This document shows, in pieces, positions 51,478 to 61,075 of a DNA stretch of 64,000 bases (positions are counted from its first letter, which is position 1; every line of letters begins with the position of its first letter). The position numbers and the translations under genes were made by a program. The notes beneath the pieces are model-generated. The model saw only the letters and a program-made list of their open reading frames with translations, ran no database searches and was not told where the DNA came from. This DNA is from Halofilum ochraceum (GTDB lineage Bacteria; Pseudomonadota; Gammaproteobacteria; XJ16; Halofilaceae), in the NCBI RefSeq assembly GCF_001614315.2, contig NZ_LVEG02000012.1, positions 1 to 64,000 on the forward strand, in the 5' to 3' direction.

Positions 51478-51677
51478 TCTCGCCAAGACGCCAAGCGCGC
51501 CAAGAAAAGCATGTTTGGAACGAACATAGTCCCCGATGCCCCGGGTGATGCGGAATATGAGGGTTCAGGCAGCGTTGAACCACACCTGATCCCGGTCATT
51601 TGGGCGGGGCCGCAAGGTATTGGATGGTCGTGTTTTTTTTCGGTTTACCACTTGGCGCGCTTGGCGTCTTGGCGAGA
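51478..51677. repeat. Inverted-repeat pair with CCAAGACGCCAAG arms in a 301-base gap
   Basis: An arm at 51478-51504 (TCTCGCCAAGACGCCAAGCG...) is repeated exactly over 27 bases, inverted, at 51651-51677. The gap 51430-51730 between the NicO-like and metG genes holds nothing else recognisable except a T-rich tract (GTGTTTTTTTTCGG) next to the right arm, which with the stem could act as a terminator. Confidence 0.83.
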
Positions 51678-51730
51678 GATCAATTGGCGGTTCCAAGCCC
51701 CCACAGTACACGGATTCTCCCTGTCAGGCG

Positions 51731-53758
51731 TCAGCGGATACGCATGCCCGGCTCGGCGCCGCTGTCCGGTGAGAGGATGTGGATGCCTTCGCCGTCGCCG
51801 GCGGCGAGGACCATGCCCTCGGAGGTGCCGAAGCGCATCTTCCGCGGTGCCAGGTTGGCGACCATGACCGTCAGTCGGCCCTCGAGGGCAGCCGGATCGT
51901 AGGCCTTGCGGATGCCCGCGAACACGGTGCGCTGCTCCGTGCCCAGGTCGAGCGTGAGCCGCAGCAGTTTGTCGGCGCCCTCGACGCGTTCGGCGGCGGC
52001 GATGCGCGCGACCCGCAGGTCGACCTTCGAGAAATCGTCGACGTTGATGGTCTCGGCGATCTCCTCGCCGCCCGGCGGCCCGGCGGGCGCCTCGGCGCCG
52101 GCATTGCCGGCGAGATCGGCCTTTGACTGCTCGAGCATGGTGTCGATCGTGGTGCGCTCGATCCGCGTGATCAGCGGTTTGAACTTCGCGATTTCATGGT
52201 CCAGCAGCGGCCGCGCCGCGTTGTCCCAGTCGAGCGGATCGCACTGCAGGAACGCCTCGGTGCGTGCGGCCGTCTCGGGCAGCACGGGTTTGAGCCAGGC
52301 CATCAGCGTGCGGAAGCAGTTCAGACCCTGGGTACAGACCCGCTGGACCTCGGCCTCGCGGCCTTCTTCCTTGATGGCCTGCCACGGTGCACGCTCCGCG
52401 ATCCAGGCGTTGGCGTCATCGGCGAGATCCATGATCTCGCGCATGGCGCGACCGAAGTCGCGGCGCTCGTACGCGGCGGCAATCGACTCGCCGGCGGCGA
52501 CCATCTCCTCGAAGCGTTCCGGCGCCTCCAGTTCTCCGGCGAGTCGGCCGTCGAAGCGTTTGCTGATGAACCCGGCGCAGCGGCTGGCGATGTTCACGAG
52601 TTTGCCGACCAGATCGCTGTTCACGCGCTGGATAAAGTCGTCGAGGTTGAGGTCGAGGTCGTCGACGTCGGCGGACAGCTTGGCGGCGAAGTAATAGCGC
52701 AGATACTCCGGACCCAGATGGTCGAGATACGTGCGCGCCTTGATGAAGGTGCCCCGCGACTTCGACATCTTCTGGCCGTCGACGGTCAGGAAGCCGTGGC
52801 AGTAGACGCCGTCCGGCGTGCGGAAACCGGCGCCGTGCAGCATGGCCGGCCAGAACAGCGTGTGGAAATAGGCGATGTCCTTGCCGATGAAGTGATACAG
52901 CTCGGCGTCGCTTTCCGCACCCCAGACGGCGTCGAAATCCTCGCCGTTGCGATCGCACCAGTGGCGGTGGGCCGCCATGTAGCCGATCGGCGCGTCGAGC
53001 CAGACGTAGAAGTACTTGCCGGGCGCATCCGGGATCTCGAAGCCCCAGTAGGGGGCGTCGCGCGAGATGTCCCAGTCGGCGAGACCGGTCTCGAACCATT
53101 CATCCAGTTTGTTCGCGATCGCCGGCTGCAGATGACCGCCCCGGGTCCACTCGCGCAGCATGTCGGTGAAGTCGGCCAGCTGGAAGAAGTGGTGTTCGGA
53201 TTCGCGCGTGACCGGCGTGGAGCCGGACAGCGCCGAGACCGGATTCTTCAGGTCGTTGGGCGTGTAGGTCGCGCCGCAGACCTCGCAGGAATCACCGTAC
53301 TGGCCGGCCGCGCCGCAGCGCGGGCATTCGCCCTTGATGAAGCGGTCGGGCAGGAACATGCCGGCCTCTTCGTCAAAGGCCTGTTCGATGGTGCGCACGG
53401 CGATGTGGCCGTTGTCGCGCAGCCGCGTGTAAATGGTCTCCGCGAGTTCCCGGTTCTCCTCCGAGTGCGTGCTGTAATACGTATCGAAACCGATCAGGAA
53501 GTCGGCGAAATCGCGTTGATGTTCGGCGCTGAACCGGTAGATCAGGTCTTCGGGGGTCGTGTCTTCCTGCTGCGCCTTGAGCATGATCGGCGTGCCATGC
53601 GCGTCGTCCGCGCAGACGTACACGCATTGATTGCCACGCAGGCGCTGAAAGCGCGCCCAGATATCGGTCTGCACGTACTCGACCATGTGCCCGAGATGGA
53701 TCGGGCCGTTGGCGTAGGGCAGGGCACTCGTGACCAGGATGCGACGCGGCGCGTTCAT
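51731..53758 (-). CDS. metG: Methionyl-tRNA synthetase
   Basis: The 675-residue enzyme has the HIGH-type motif [11 protein letters not shown], the zinc-binding [21 protein letters not shown] cysteines split as in E. coli MetG, KMSKS in [12 protein letters not shown], and a C-terminal EMAPII/Trbp111 tRNA-binding domain ([20 protein letters not shown] and following). ATG 53758 is preferred; an extension to 53884 is non-homologous. Linkage to the rnfB-like gene and nth is conserved in pseudomonads and xanthomonads. Confidence 0.97.
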   Translation of the reverse strand: MNAPRRILVTSALPYANGPIHLGHMVEYVQTDIWARFQRLRGNQCVYVCADDAHGTPIMLKAQQEDTTPEDLIYRFSAEHQRDFADFLIGFDTYYSTHSEENRELAETIYTRLRDNGHIAVRTIEQAFDEEAGMFLPDRFIKGECPRCGAAGQYGDSCEVCGATYTPNDLKNPVSALSGSTPVTRESEHHFFQLADFTDMLREWTRGGHLQPAIANKLDEWFETGLADWDISRDAPYWGFEIPDAPGKYFYVWLDAPIGYMAAHRHWCDRNGEDFDAVWGAESDAELYHFIGKDIAYFHTLFWPAMLHGAGFRTPDGVYCHGFLTVDGQKMSKSRGTFIKARTYLDHLGPEYLRYYFAAKLSADVDDLDLNLDDFIQRVNSDLVGKLVNIASRCAGFISKRFDGRLAGELEAPERFEEMVAAGESIAAAYERRDFGRAMREIMDLADDANAWIAERAPWQAIKEEGREAEVQRVCTQGLNCFRTLMAWLKPVLPETAARTEAFLQCDPLDWDNAARPLLDHEIAKFKPLITRIERTTIDTMLEQSKADLAGNAGAEAPAGPPGGEEIAETINVDDFSKVDLRVARIAAAERVEGADKLLRLTLDLGTEQRTVFAGIRKAYDPAALEGRLTVMVANLAPRKMRFGTSEGMVLAAGDGEGIHILSPDSGAEPGMRIR

Positions 53759-53942
53759 CTGCTCGGGCTTCCGGTTCGAAACAGGGACAGCCGGCAAACG
53801 TAACAGCAATGCGGGTATGCCGCCACCGCAGTGCCGGCCGTCATTGCCGGGACGGTGCCGGGGTCCGTACCATCGCGCGATCACTTATCGCGGCGCCGCC
53901 CGGTTCCCGCGGAGTTCGCATGGCAATCAACTGGAGAGCGTC

Positions 53943-54701
53943 TTGATCACCTGCCCCTCCCGCGCCGCCTGCGGCGCCCTGTTACTGTCCCTCCTCGCCA
54001 CGCCGGTCTTCGCCGATGAAGATGCCGCCGGTGACGGTTCAGCGGAGACGCCCGAGTATCCCGAGGTCTCCGGCAACGTCACGCTGGGTCTGTTCAGCGC
54101 CTCCGGCAACACCGAGAGCGAGAGCGTCAAACTCGATGTCGAGACCGAAGTCGAGTATGACAAGTGGCGGCATACCGCGGCGGTCAACGGCTACCAGGCG
54201 TCGGAAGACGGCGAGGAATCCGCCGAGCGCTACGCGGGGCGGCTGCAGTCGGACTACCGCATTACCGAGCGCACCTATCTCTTCGTGGTCGGGCGTTATG
54301 AGCGCGATCGCTTCGGCGCCTTCGATCGTCGTGCCTCGCTCGCCTCCGGTCTCGGCCGCAGGTTCATTGAAACCGAGGACGTCGAACTGGATCTGGAGGT
54401 CGGTGCGGGTCGTCGGGTCGCCGAGCCGGACGGCACCAACGAGCGTGAATACGATACGATCGGCGTGCTGCGGGGGGACTTCGACTGGCAGTTGTCGGAG
54501 GTCAGCGAATTCAGCCAGGAGCTGCAGGTGGAGTCCGGCGAGGAAAACACCTCGACGAGCAGCGTGAGCGCGATCCGCTCGAAGTTCGCGGGCAACCTGT
54601 CGTGGGTGCTCTCCTACACCATCGAACACAACAGCGACGTGCCCGCGGGCACCGAGAAAACGGACCGGTTCACGGCGGTTTCGCTGCAGTACGGTTTCTG
54701 A
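53943..54701 (+). CDS. DUF481 (YdiY-like) outer membrane protein
   Basis: The 252-residue product appears to start at TTG 53943 behind GGAG at 53933; it then has a signal peptide (CGALLLSLLATPVFADE). The mature part shows DUF481 features: SGNVTLGLFSASGNTESESVKL near the N terminus and beta strands such as TYLFVVGRYERDRFGAFDRRA, ending SLQYGF with a terminal phenylalanine. It is probably an outer-membrane barrel of unknown function. It is divergent from metG across 184 bases. Confidence 0.84.
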   Translation: MITCPSRAACGALLLSLLATPVFADEDAAGDGSAETPEYPEVSGNVTLGLFSASGNTESESVKLDVETEVEYDKWRHTAAVNGYQASEDGEESAERYAGRLQSDYRITERTYLFVVGRYERDRFGAFDRRASLASGLGRRFIETEDVELDLEVGAGRRVAEPDGTNEREYDTIGVLRGDFDWQLSEVSEFSQELQVESGEENTSTSSVSAIRSKFAGNLSWVLSYTIEHNSDVPAGTEKTDRFTAVSLQYGF

Positions 54702-54782
54702 GGCCCCACGACGGCTGCACCGTCATTCGATGTCTACACTGACGGGCAGGTCCGGGTGGTGTCGCACCGGGAGGACGCAGAA

Positions 54783-55499
54783 GTGAACGAGCCCGTAGAT
54801 GCCGATCGGGATCGCACCGCGGTCCAGGCGGCCCTGGCGGAGGTGGAACGGCGCATCGACGCCGCGTGTGAGCGCGCCGGTCGCGATCGCGCCGGCGTGG
54901 CGGTGCTGCCGGTCACGAAAACGGTGCCGCCCGAGCGTATCGCCTGGGCGATCGAGGCGGGTTATCGAACGCTCGCGGAGAACCGTGTCCAGGACGCCGC
55001 CGCCAAGGCGGAGGCGTTGGCCGATCAGGGCGTGAGCTGGCACCTGATCGGCCATCTGCAGCGCAACAAGGTCAAACAGGCACTCGGGTTCGTCACCTGC
55101 ATCGAGACCCTGGACCGGGAGAATCTCGTCGAACGCCTGGCGGATCAGCTGGCCGCGCGCGGTGAGAGCCGCGAGGTGTTGATGCAGGTCAACACTTCCG
55201 GCGCCGCCAGCCAGTTCGGGGTCATGCCGGAGGCCGCGGCCGAACTCGCGACCGTCATCGCGAAGCGGCCGGAGCTGGAATGGAAGGGGCTGATGACGAT
55301 CGGCCGCTTCAGCGAAGACCCCGAGGACACGCGCGATTGTTTCCGCACACTGCGCCGGCTGCGGGACGATCTGCAGGAGCGGTCCGGCCAGGCGCTCCCG
55401 GTGCTCTCGATGGGCATGTCGGGCGACCTTGAAGTCGCCGTGGAGGAGGGGGCTACGCTGGTGCGTGTCGGCAGCGCCGTATTCGGCGCGCGCGGCTGA
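54783..55499 (+). CDS. yggS: YggS family pyridoxal phosphate homeostasis protein
   Basis: The 238-residue PLP-binding protein resembles the alanine racemase N-terminal barrel: VLPVTKTVPPERIAWAIEAG holds the PLP lysine, then GYRTLAENRVQDAAAKAEAL and HLIGHLQRNKVKQAL, and MTIGRF...LSMGMSGDLEVAVEEGATLVRVGSAVFG at the end. It buffers free PLP and has no known enzymatic activity. GTG 54783 follows GGGAGG. Here it is not next to proC or pilT as often seen. Confidence 0.93.
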   Translation: MNEPVDADRDRTAVQAALAEVERRIDAACERAGRDRAGVAVLPVTKTVPPERIAWAIEAGYRTLAENRVQDAAAKAEALADQGVSWHLIGHLQRNKVKQALGFVTCIETLDRENLVERLADQLAARGESREVLMQVNTSGAASQFGVMPEAAAELATVIAKRPELEWKGLMTIGRFSEDPEDTRDCFRTLRRLRDDLQERSGQALPVLSMGMSGDLEVAVEEGATLVRVGSAVFGARG

Positions 55500-55516
55500 G
55501 CCAGTGGCGAACGCCG

Positions 55517-56176
55517 TCAATCGCCCCGTAGGCTGATCACCGGCCAGTTGCGCTCGCGCGCCGCCGCCGCGAGTTGCTCATCCGGATCGACCGCACAGGG
55601 TCGTTCGACCTGTTCCAGTAGCGGCAGATCATTGTGCGAGTCACTGTAGAACGCGCTCCCCTGGAGATCGGCCCCGTTCTCCTCCAGCCATAGCCCCAGG
55701 CGCTCGACTTTGCCCTCGCGAAAGCAGGGTGTCCCGCTGACATCCCCGGTGTAGCGGCCGTCGCGTTGTTCGGGGTCGGTCGCGATCAGGGTCTCGACCC
55801 CGAGCATCCGGGCGATCGGTTCCGTTACGAAGGAATTGGTCGCGGTGATGATCATCAGGTGATCGCCCGCGTCCCGGTGGCGCGCGAGCAGCGACGGGGT
55901 GCCCGGGGCGACGATCGGGGCGATCTTTTCCTCGATGAAGCCGGCGCGCAGGCGCGCCAGCTCGGCCGGGTCCGTCTCGGCGAGGATGCGCAGCGAGAAG
56001 CGCAGGAACTCGTGGATATCCAGTGTCCCGGCCTGGTACTCGGCGTAATACCGGTCATTCTGGCGCCGGTAATGCTCGCCGTCGACGATGCCGCGCTCCG
56101 CGAGATACTCGCCCCAGAGGTGATCGCTGTCGGCCGTGATCAAGGTGTTGTCGAGGTCGAAAATCGCGAGTCGCAC
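55517..56176 (-). CDS. HAD-IB family hydrolase (SerB/CicA-like)
   Basis: The 219-residue phosphatase starts VRLAIFDLDNTLITADSDHL, with DxDxT-type motif I (DLDNTL), motif II ITATNSFVTEPIA, and motif IV YSDSHNDLPLLE. Such proteins act on phosphoserine-like or other small phosphoesters; the substrate is not readable. The GTG start at 56176 has GGGAA eight bases upstream; ATG 56206 has no site. It is divergent from rppH (111-base gap), the same context as in pseudomonads. Confidence 0.88.
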   Translation of the reverse strand: MRLAIFDLDNTLITADSDHLWGEYLAERGIVDGEHYRRQNDRYYAEYQAGTLDIHEFLRFSLRILAETDPAELARLRAGFIEEKIAPIVAPGTPSLLARHRDAGDHLMIITATNSFVTEPIARMLGVETLIATDPEQRDGRYTGDVSGTPCFREGKVERLGLWLEENGADLQGSAFYSDSHNDLPLLEQVERPCAVDPDEQLAAAARERNWPVISLRGD

Positions 56177-56287
56177 GGTCAGTGTTCCCGGGGACGGGGA
56201 GCGCATTGTAGCAGAGCGATCCGGTGGCGCCTTGCGGGTATTCGTGTAACAATAAATCCAGAAGCCGATTCGGTGGTGATTCCGTAA

Positions 56288-56791
56288 GTGATTGATTCGA
56301 AAGGATACAGAGCCAACGTCGGGATCATACTCTCCAACGACGAGGGACGCCTGTTCTGGGGGCGGCGCAAGGGGCAGGAGGCGTGGCAGTTCCCCCAGGG
56401 CGGCATCCAGGCGCGTGAGTCCGCGCGCGCTGCCATGTATCGGGAACTGGCCGAGGAAACCGGCCTGCAGCCCGGCCACGTCGAGGTGATGGGCTGCACC
56501 CGGGACTGGCTGCGCTATGAGTTGCCCGCCCGCTATATCCGGCGTCGCTCGCGCCCGGTCTGTATCGGCCAGAAGCAGCGCTGGTTCATGCTGCGGCTTG
56601 TCGGGGACGAGTCCTGCGTCGATCTTGGCGCCAGCGACCGGCCCGAGTTCGATGACTGGTGCTGGGTGGATTACTGGCACCCGCCAACGGACGTGATCTT
56701 CTTCAAGCAGGCGGTGTATCGTGAAGCCCTGCGCGAACTTGCGCCCCTGCTGTTTCCGGAGTACGCGCCGGCAGCGGGATCCCGCGGCTAG
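56288..56791 (+). CDS. rppH: RNA pyrophosphohydrolase
   Basis: The 167-residue Nudix enzyme removes pyrophosphate from 5'-triphosphorylated mRNA, starting decay. The Nudix box is GGIQARESARAAMYRELAEE followed by TGL, matching GX5EX7REUXEEXGU. The N-terminal YRANVGIILSNDEGRLFWGRR and ...EWDDWCWVDYWHPP-like C terminus are those of RppH. The start is GTG 56288. ptsP follows after 41 bases, a conserved pair. Confidence 0.95.
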   Translation: MIDSKGYRANVGIILSNDEGRLFWGRRKGQEAWQFPQGGIQARESARAAMYRELAEETGLQPGHVEVMGCTRDWLRYELPARYIRRRSRPVCIGQKQRWFMLRLVGDESCVDLGASDRPEFDDWCWVDYWHPPTDVIFFKQAVYREALRELAPLLFPEYAPAAGSRG

Positions 56792-56832
56792 CCCGTGAGC
56801 CACGGGCACGCCCTCCCGACCGGGACGTCTGC

Positions 56833-59106
56833 ATGCTCTCGACGCTGCGCCGGATAGTCCAGGAAGTCAGCGCCGCGCCCGGCCTGGACGCTGCGCTGGA
56901 TATCATCGTCCGTCGCCTGCACGGCGCCCTGGGCGTCGATGCCTGTTCGGTGTACCTCACTCAGCTCGAGGATGGCCCCCAGCGCCTGGTACTGCGGGCC
57001 GGCTACGGCATCAACAGCGACGCCATCGGACGCCTCAGCCTCGCCCCCGAAGAGGGCCTCGTCGGGCTGGTGGCGCAGCGGGCGGAGCCGCTCAATCTCG
57101 AACGCGCGACCAGTCATCCGCGTTTCCTCCATACGGACGCCTACGGCGAGGAGCTGTTCGAGACCTTCCTCGGGGTCCCGATCATCCACCAGAGCCGCGT
57201 CTTCGGCGTGCTCGTGGTATCGCAGCGCGAGGGCCGCCGCTTCGGCGAGGACGTCGTCACGTTCATGGTCACGCTGGCGGCGCAGCTCGCCGCCAGCATC
57301 ATGCACGCCGTCGTCGGTGAGGAGGCCTTCCTCGTCCAGAGCGGACAGGCCGGCGGCGCCGGTATCGTCAAGGGGCTGTCGGGCGCGCTCGGCGTGGGCA
57401 TCGGGGAGTGCGTGGTCGCCTATTCGCCGGCGGCGCTCGACGACATCCCCGATCGCCGCACCGATGATCCCGAGGCGGAGCTGCAACGGCTGCGCGACGC
57501 GATCGAGTCGACCAAGGTCGATATCCGCAACCTCTCGGAAGAGATGCGGACCGTGCTGCCGGAGGAAGAGCGCGCGCTGTTCGATGTCTACGTGATGATG
57601 CTGGACGGCGAATCGCTCTGGGCCGAGGCGGAACGCGTGATCCGCGGTGGCCTCTGGGCCCCGGCCGGTCTGCGCGAGAGCATCCGCTCGCACGTGCACC
57701 AGTTCCAGGATATGGCCGATCCGTATCTCGCGGAACGCGCGAGCGACATCCGCGATCTCGGGCGGCGGATCCTGGTCAAGCTCGGCCGCGACCAGCAGAA
57801 CGGCCCGCGCGAGTATCCACGGCAGACCATTCTCGCCGGGCACGAGGTCAGCGCCGCACAGATCGCCGAGGTCCCACAGGAGCGCCTCGCCGGCATCGTC
57901 TCCATGCGCGGTTCCGGCTCCTCGCATGTCGCCATCCTGGCGCGCGCGCTCGGGATCCCCACCGTGATGGGCGCGGCCGACCTCCCGATCGCCCGGCTGG
58001 AAGGCAAGGAGCTGATCGTCGACGGCTATCTCGGCTGGGTGTTCGTCCAGCCGGATGACGACATCAAGGAGGAGTTCGTCCGGCTCGAGCGCGAGGAACA
58101 CGAACTCACCGAGCAGCTCCAGGATCTGAAGCATCTGCCGACGGTGACCACCGACGGCACCCGGATATCGCTGTTCGCGAATACCGGTCTGCAGGCGGAG
58201 ATCAGTCCCGCGCTGATCGAGGTCGCGGATGGGCTCGGGTTGTACCGCACCGAGATGCCGTTCCAGGTGCGCGACCGTTTCCCGGGCGAGGACGAGCAGG
58301 TGCAGATCTACCGCCGCCCGCTGGAGTCATTCGCGCCGGCGCCGTGCATCCTGCGCACGCTCGATATCGGTGGCGACAAGACGCTGCCCTATTTCTCGGT
58401 CGAAGAGGACAACCCGTTTCTCGGCTGGCGCGGCATCCGCGTCACGCTGGATCATCCCGAGATCTTCCTCACCCAGGTCCGGGCGATGCTCCGGGCGAAC
58501 GAGGGCATCGGCAACCTGTCGATCATGCTGCCGATGATCTCGCGGCTCGAGGAGCTGCAGCAGTCGATGGCGCTGATCCAGCGTGCGCACCGGGAACTGC
58601 TGGATGAGGGGCTCGATACGCCGCTGCCGCCGATCGGCGTCATGATCGAGGTACCGGCCGCCGTCTATCAGATCGAGGCGATCGCCAAGCGCGTCGACTT
58701 CATCTCGGTCGGCACCAACGACCTCACCCAGTATCTGCTGGCGGTTGACCGCAACAACGAACGGGTCGCCAAGATCTACGACAGCCTGCACCCGGCGGTG
58801 CTGGCCGCGCTGGTCCAGATCAAGCGCGGCGCCGCCCGCCACGGCAAGCCGGTCAGCATCTGCGGCGAGTTCGCGGGCGATCCGCTGGGCGCCATCCTTC
58901 TGCTCGGCATGGGCATCGACAGCCTGTCGATGAGCGCCGGCAGCCTGCTGCGGATCAAGTGGGTAATCCGCTCATTCTCCTACCAGCGCGCCCGCGAGAT
59001 CCTCGAACGCGCCCTCGAAATGGAAGACGGCCGCGAAGTCCGCGCCATGATGATCGAAGAAATCGAACGCGCGGGCATCGGTGGGCTCATCCGGGCAGGC
59101 AAATAA
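56833..59106 (+). CDS. ptsP: Phosphoenolpyruvate-protein phosphotransferase PtsP (enzyme I-Ntr)
   Basis: The 757-residue protein heads the nitrogen PTS. It has an N-terminal GAF domain (about residues 15-155), the EI-like domain with phospho-accepting His365 in MRGSGSSHVAILARALGIP, and a C-terminal PEP-binding barrel with GLYRTEMPF, RTLDIGGDKTLPYF, GTNDLTQYLLAVDRNN and the ICGEFAGDP cysteine. It phosphorylates NPr; partner genes are elsewhere. A 310-base inverted-repeat element lies right after the stop. Confidence 0.96.
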   Translation: MLSTLRRIVQEVSAAPGLDAALDIIVRRLHGALGVDACSVYLTQLEDGPQRLVLRAGYGINSDAIGRLSLAPEEGLVGLVAQRAEPLNLERATSHPRFLHTDAYGEELFETFLGVPIIHQSRVFGVLVVSQREGRRFGEDVVTFMVTLAAQLAASIMHAVVGEEAFLVQSGQAGGAGIVKGLSGALGVGIGECVVAYSPAALDDIPDRRTDDPEAELQRLRDAIESTKVDIRNLSEEMRTVLPEEERALFDVYVMMLDGESLWAEAERVIRGGLWAPAGLRESIRSHVHQFQDMADPYLAERASDIRDLGRRILVKLGRDQQNGPREYPRQTILAGHEVSAAQIAEVPQERLAGIVSMRGSGSSHVAILARALGIPTVMGAADLPIARLEGKELIVDGYLGWVFVQPDDDIKEEFVRLEREEHELTEQLQDLKHLPTVTTDGTRISLFANTGLQAEISPALIEVADGLGLYRTEMPFQVRDRFPGEDEQVQIYRRPLESFAPAPCILRTLDIGGDKTLPYFSVEEDNPFLGWRGIRVTLDHPEIFLTQVRAMLRANEGIGNLSIMLPMISRLEELQQSMALIQRAHRELLDEGLDTPLPPIGVMIEVPAAVYQIEAIAKRVDFISVGTNDLTQYLLAVDRNNERVAKIYDSLHPAVLAALVQIKRGAARHGKPVSICGEFAGDPLGAILLLGMGIDSLSMSAGSLLRIKWVIRSFSYQRAREILERALEMEDGREVRAMMIEEIERAGIGGLIRAGK

Positions 59107-59108
59107 TA

Positions 59109-59420
59109 GAACCACGAATGAACACGAATGGACACGAATGCTGCCGCAGGGCGTATCGAGCCCGGAGGAGCTGCGCTGTCAGGTGGGAGCCAACCGGATG
59201 GAGAGCAAAGAACCACAGATGAAAATCAAAGGCGATAGAGCGTAGGCCAAGACCGCGTGCCCCTGCCCCGCCGCCCTTTTCTTTGACCTTATCTGTGTTT
59301 ATCTGTGTCCATCTGTGGTTCTCCACGGATTTTCAGGGCCACTACGCTCTCAGCGAAGCTCCTCCAGGGTCGATACGCCAAGCGGCAGCATTCGTGTCCA
59401 TTCGTGTTCATTCGTGGTTC
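59109..59420. repeat. CACGAATG/CACAGAT inverted-repeat element, copy 1
   Basis: The gap 59107-59432 holds one imperfect palindrome. The left end GAACCACGAATGAACACGAA is matched by the right end TTCGTGTTCATTCGTGGTTC. Inside, GCTGCCGCAGGGCGTATCGA pairs with the TCGATACGCCAAGCGGCAGC region, and an inner CACAGAT/ATCTGTG block surrounds the centre. It lies between the 3' ends of ptsP and the hemJ-like gene. A second copy is at 62851-63160. Confidence 0.9.
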
Positions 59421-59432
59421 CTAAAACCCGCG

Positions 59433-59861
59433 TCAGAACGGCCGCACGACGGCCAGGATGATGATGCCGACGAGCAGCAGGGTCGGGGCCTCGTTGAACC
59501 AGCGGTACCAGACGTGATTGTGGCGGTTGCGGCCGTGGGCGAAGTCGCGGAGGAGGAAGCCGCACCAGACGTGGTAGGCGATCAGGGCGGCGACCAGCAC
59601 GAGTTTGGCGTGGAGCCAGCCCCAGTGGGCCACGATCGGCCCGTAAGCGTACATCAGCGCCAGCCCCGATCCGACCGTCAGGACGCCGCCCGGCGTCATG
59701 ATGCCGCGGAAGAGTTTGCGCTCCATCGTGCGCAGTCGGGCATCGCCGAGCTCGTCGTCGGCGTCCAGCATGGCGTGGTAGACAAACAGGCGCGGCAGAT
59801 AGAACAGGGCGGCGAACCAGGTCACCATGAAAATGATGTGGAAGGCCTTCAGCCAGAGCAT
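59433..59861 (-). CDS. hemJ: HemJ-like protoporphyrinogen IX oxidase (CopD family)
   Basis: The 142-residue inner-membrane protein has four hydrophobic helices and the HemJ features [23 protein letters not shown] (a conserved histidine in helix 1), [14 protein letters not shown], and a lysine/histidine pair in [18 protein letters not shown]. HemJ oxidises protoporphyrinogen IX in many bacteria without HemG or HemY. It ends about ten bases from the inverted-repeat element. It is divergent from argC, the same neighbour as in pseudomonads. Confidence 0.87.
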   Translation of the reverse strand: MLWLKAFHIIFMVTWFAALFYLPRLFVYHAMLDADDELGDARLRTMERKLFRGIMTPGGVLTVGSGLALMYAYGPIVAHWGWLHAKLVLVAALIAYHVWCGFLLRDFAHGRNRHNHVWYRWFNEAPTLLLVGIIILAVVRPF

Positions 59862-60001
59862 GCCGATCTCCCCGTGATCCGGAACCGCTTGAACGGCCGG
59901 TCACGGTAGCACAGCCGCGCGCCGCCCCATCCGTCGGGTCCACTGGCCGGCACCGGCCGATGAGCAGTATCATCATCCGCTCGCCATTAGATGGGGGTTA
60001 C

Positions 60002-61036
60002 ATGATTCGCGTCGGTATCGTTGGCGGCACCGGGTATACCGGGGTCGAGGTCCTGCGCCTGCTCGCCGGCCGTTCGGACGTCGAGGTGATCGCGATCACC
60101 TCGCGCGGCGCCGACGGTCAGCGCGTCGATGCCCGCTTCCCCAATCTGCGCGGGGTCACTGATCTCGTGTTCGAGACCCCCGCGGCGGCGCGGCTCACCG
60201 AGTGCGATATCGTTTTCTTCGCGACGCCGAATGGTACCGCCATGGAGCAGGCGCCCGCGCTGCTGGAAAGCGGTGTGCGCGTCGTCGACGTCTCGGCCGA
60301 TTTCCGGCTGCGCGACCGCACGGAGTACGCGCACTGGTACGGGCGCGAGCATGTCGCCCCCGAGTGGCTGGCGCAGGCGGTCTACGGTCTGCCGGAGGTC
60401 CATCGCGACGCGATCCGCAGCGCCCGTCTGGTGGCGAACCCGGGCTGCTATCCCACCACCATTCAGCTCGGCCTGCTGCCACTGGTCGAAGCGGGCATCG
60501 TCGATCCCCACCGGTTGGTCGCCAGTGCGGTATCCGGCGCCACCGGCGCCGGCCGCAAGGAACGCGCGGATCTGCTGCTGGCCGAGACCGCCGACAGCAC
60601 GCGCGCTTACGGCGCCGGCGGCCACCGGCATCTGCCGGAGATCCGCCAGGGTCTGAACGATGTCGCGGCGACGCCGGTCGAGCTGTCCTTCGTGCCGCAC
60701 CTCGTGCCCCAGATCCGCGGGATTCACGCGACGCTGTTCGCAGAGCTGACCGGAGCGGCCGACGACCTGCAGCACCTGTACGAGACGCGCTACGCGGCGG
60801 AACCGTTCGTCGACGTGCTGCCGCCGGGGAGCCATCCGGAGACCCGCAGTGTCCGCGGCGCGAACGTCTGCCGGATGGCGGTCCATCGGCCGGACTCCGC
60901 CACGAACCGCGTGATCGTGCTCGCGGTGATCGACAACCTCGTCAAGGGGGCCGCCGGCCAGGCGATCCAGAACATGAACCTGATGTGCGGTCTCGACGAA
61001 GCGACCGGGCTCGGCCACGTGGCCCTGCTGCCTTGA
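60002..61036 (+). CDS. argC: N-acetyl-gamma-glutamyl-phosphate reductase
   Basis: The 344-residue enzyme reduces N-acetylglutamyl phosphate in arginine biosynthesis. It has the NADP-binding [18 protein letters not shown] at the N terminus, the nucleophile Cys149 in ANPGCYPTT, and HRHLPEI downstream with the catalytic-region histidine. ATG 60002 follows a GGGGG tract and is preferred to an ATG at 59960. No other arg genes are adjacent, as in pseudomonads. Confidence 0.96.
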   Translation: MIRVGIVGGTGYTGVEVLRLLAGRSDVEVIAITSRGADGQRVDARFPNLRGVTDLVFETPAAARLTECDIVFFATPNGTAMEQAPALLESGVRVVDVSADFRLRDRTEYAHWYGREHVAPEWLAQAVYGLPEVHRDAIRSARLVANPGCYPTTIQLGLLPLVEAGIVDPHRLVASAVSGATGAGRKERADLLLAETADSTRAYGAGGHRHLPEIRQGLNDVAATPVELSFVPHLVPQIRGIHATLFAELTGAADDLQHLYETRYAAEPFVDVLPPGSHPETRSVRGANVCRMAVHRPDSATNRVIVLAVIDNLVKGAAGQAIQNMNLMCGLDEATGLGHVALLP

Positions 61037-61075
61037 TCGCCAACGGATCCGGTTTGCGGGGAAAAGTGTCCCGGC

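Noticed and set aside
59087-59326. Small frames in the CACGAATG elements (also 62992-63192)
   Set aside because: They encode the repeat words only (for example INTD- and VFIRGS-like strings), a known source of false hypothetical proteins.
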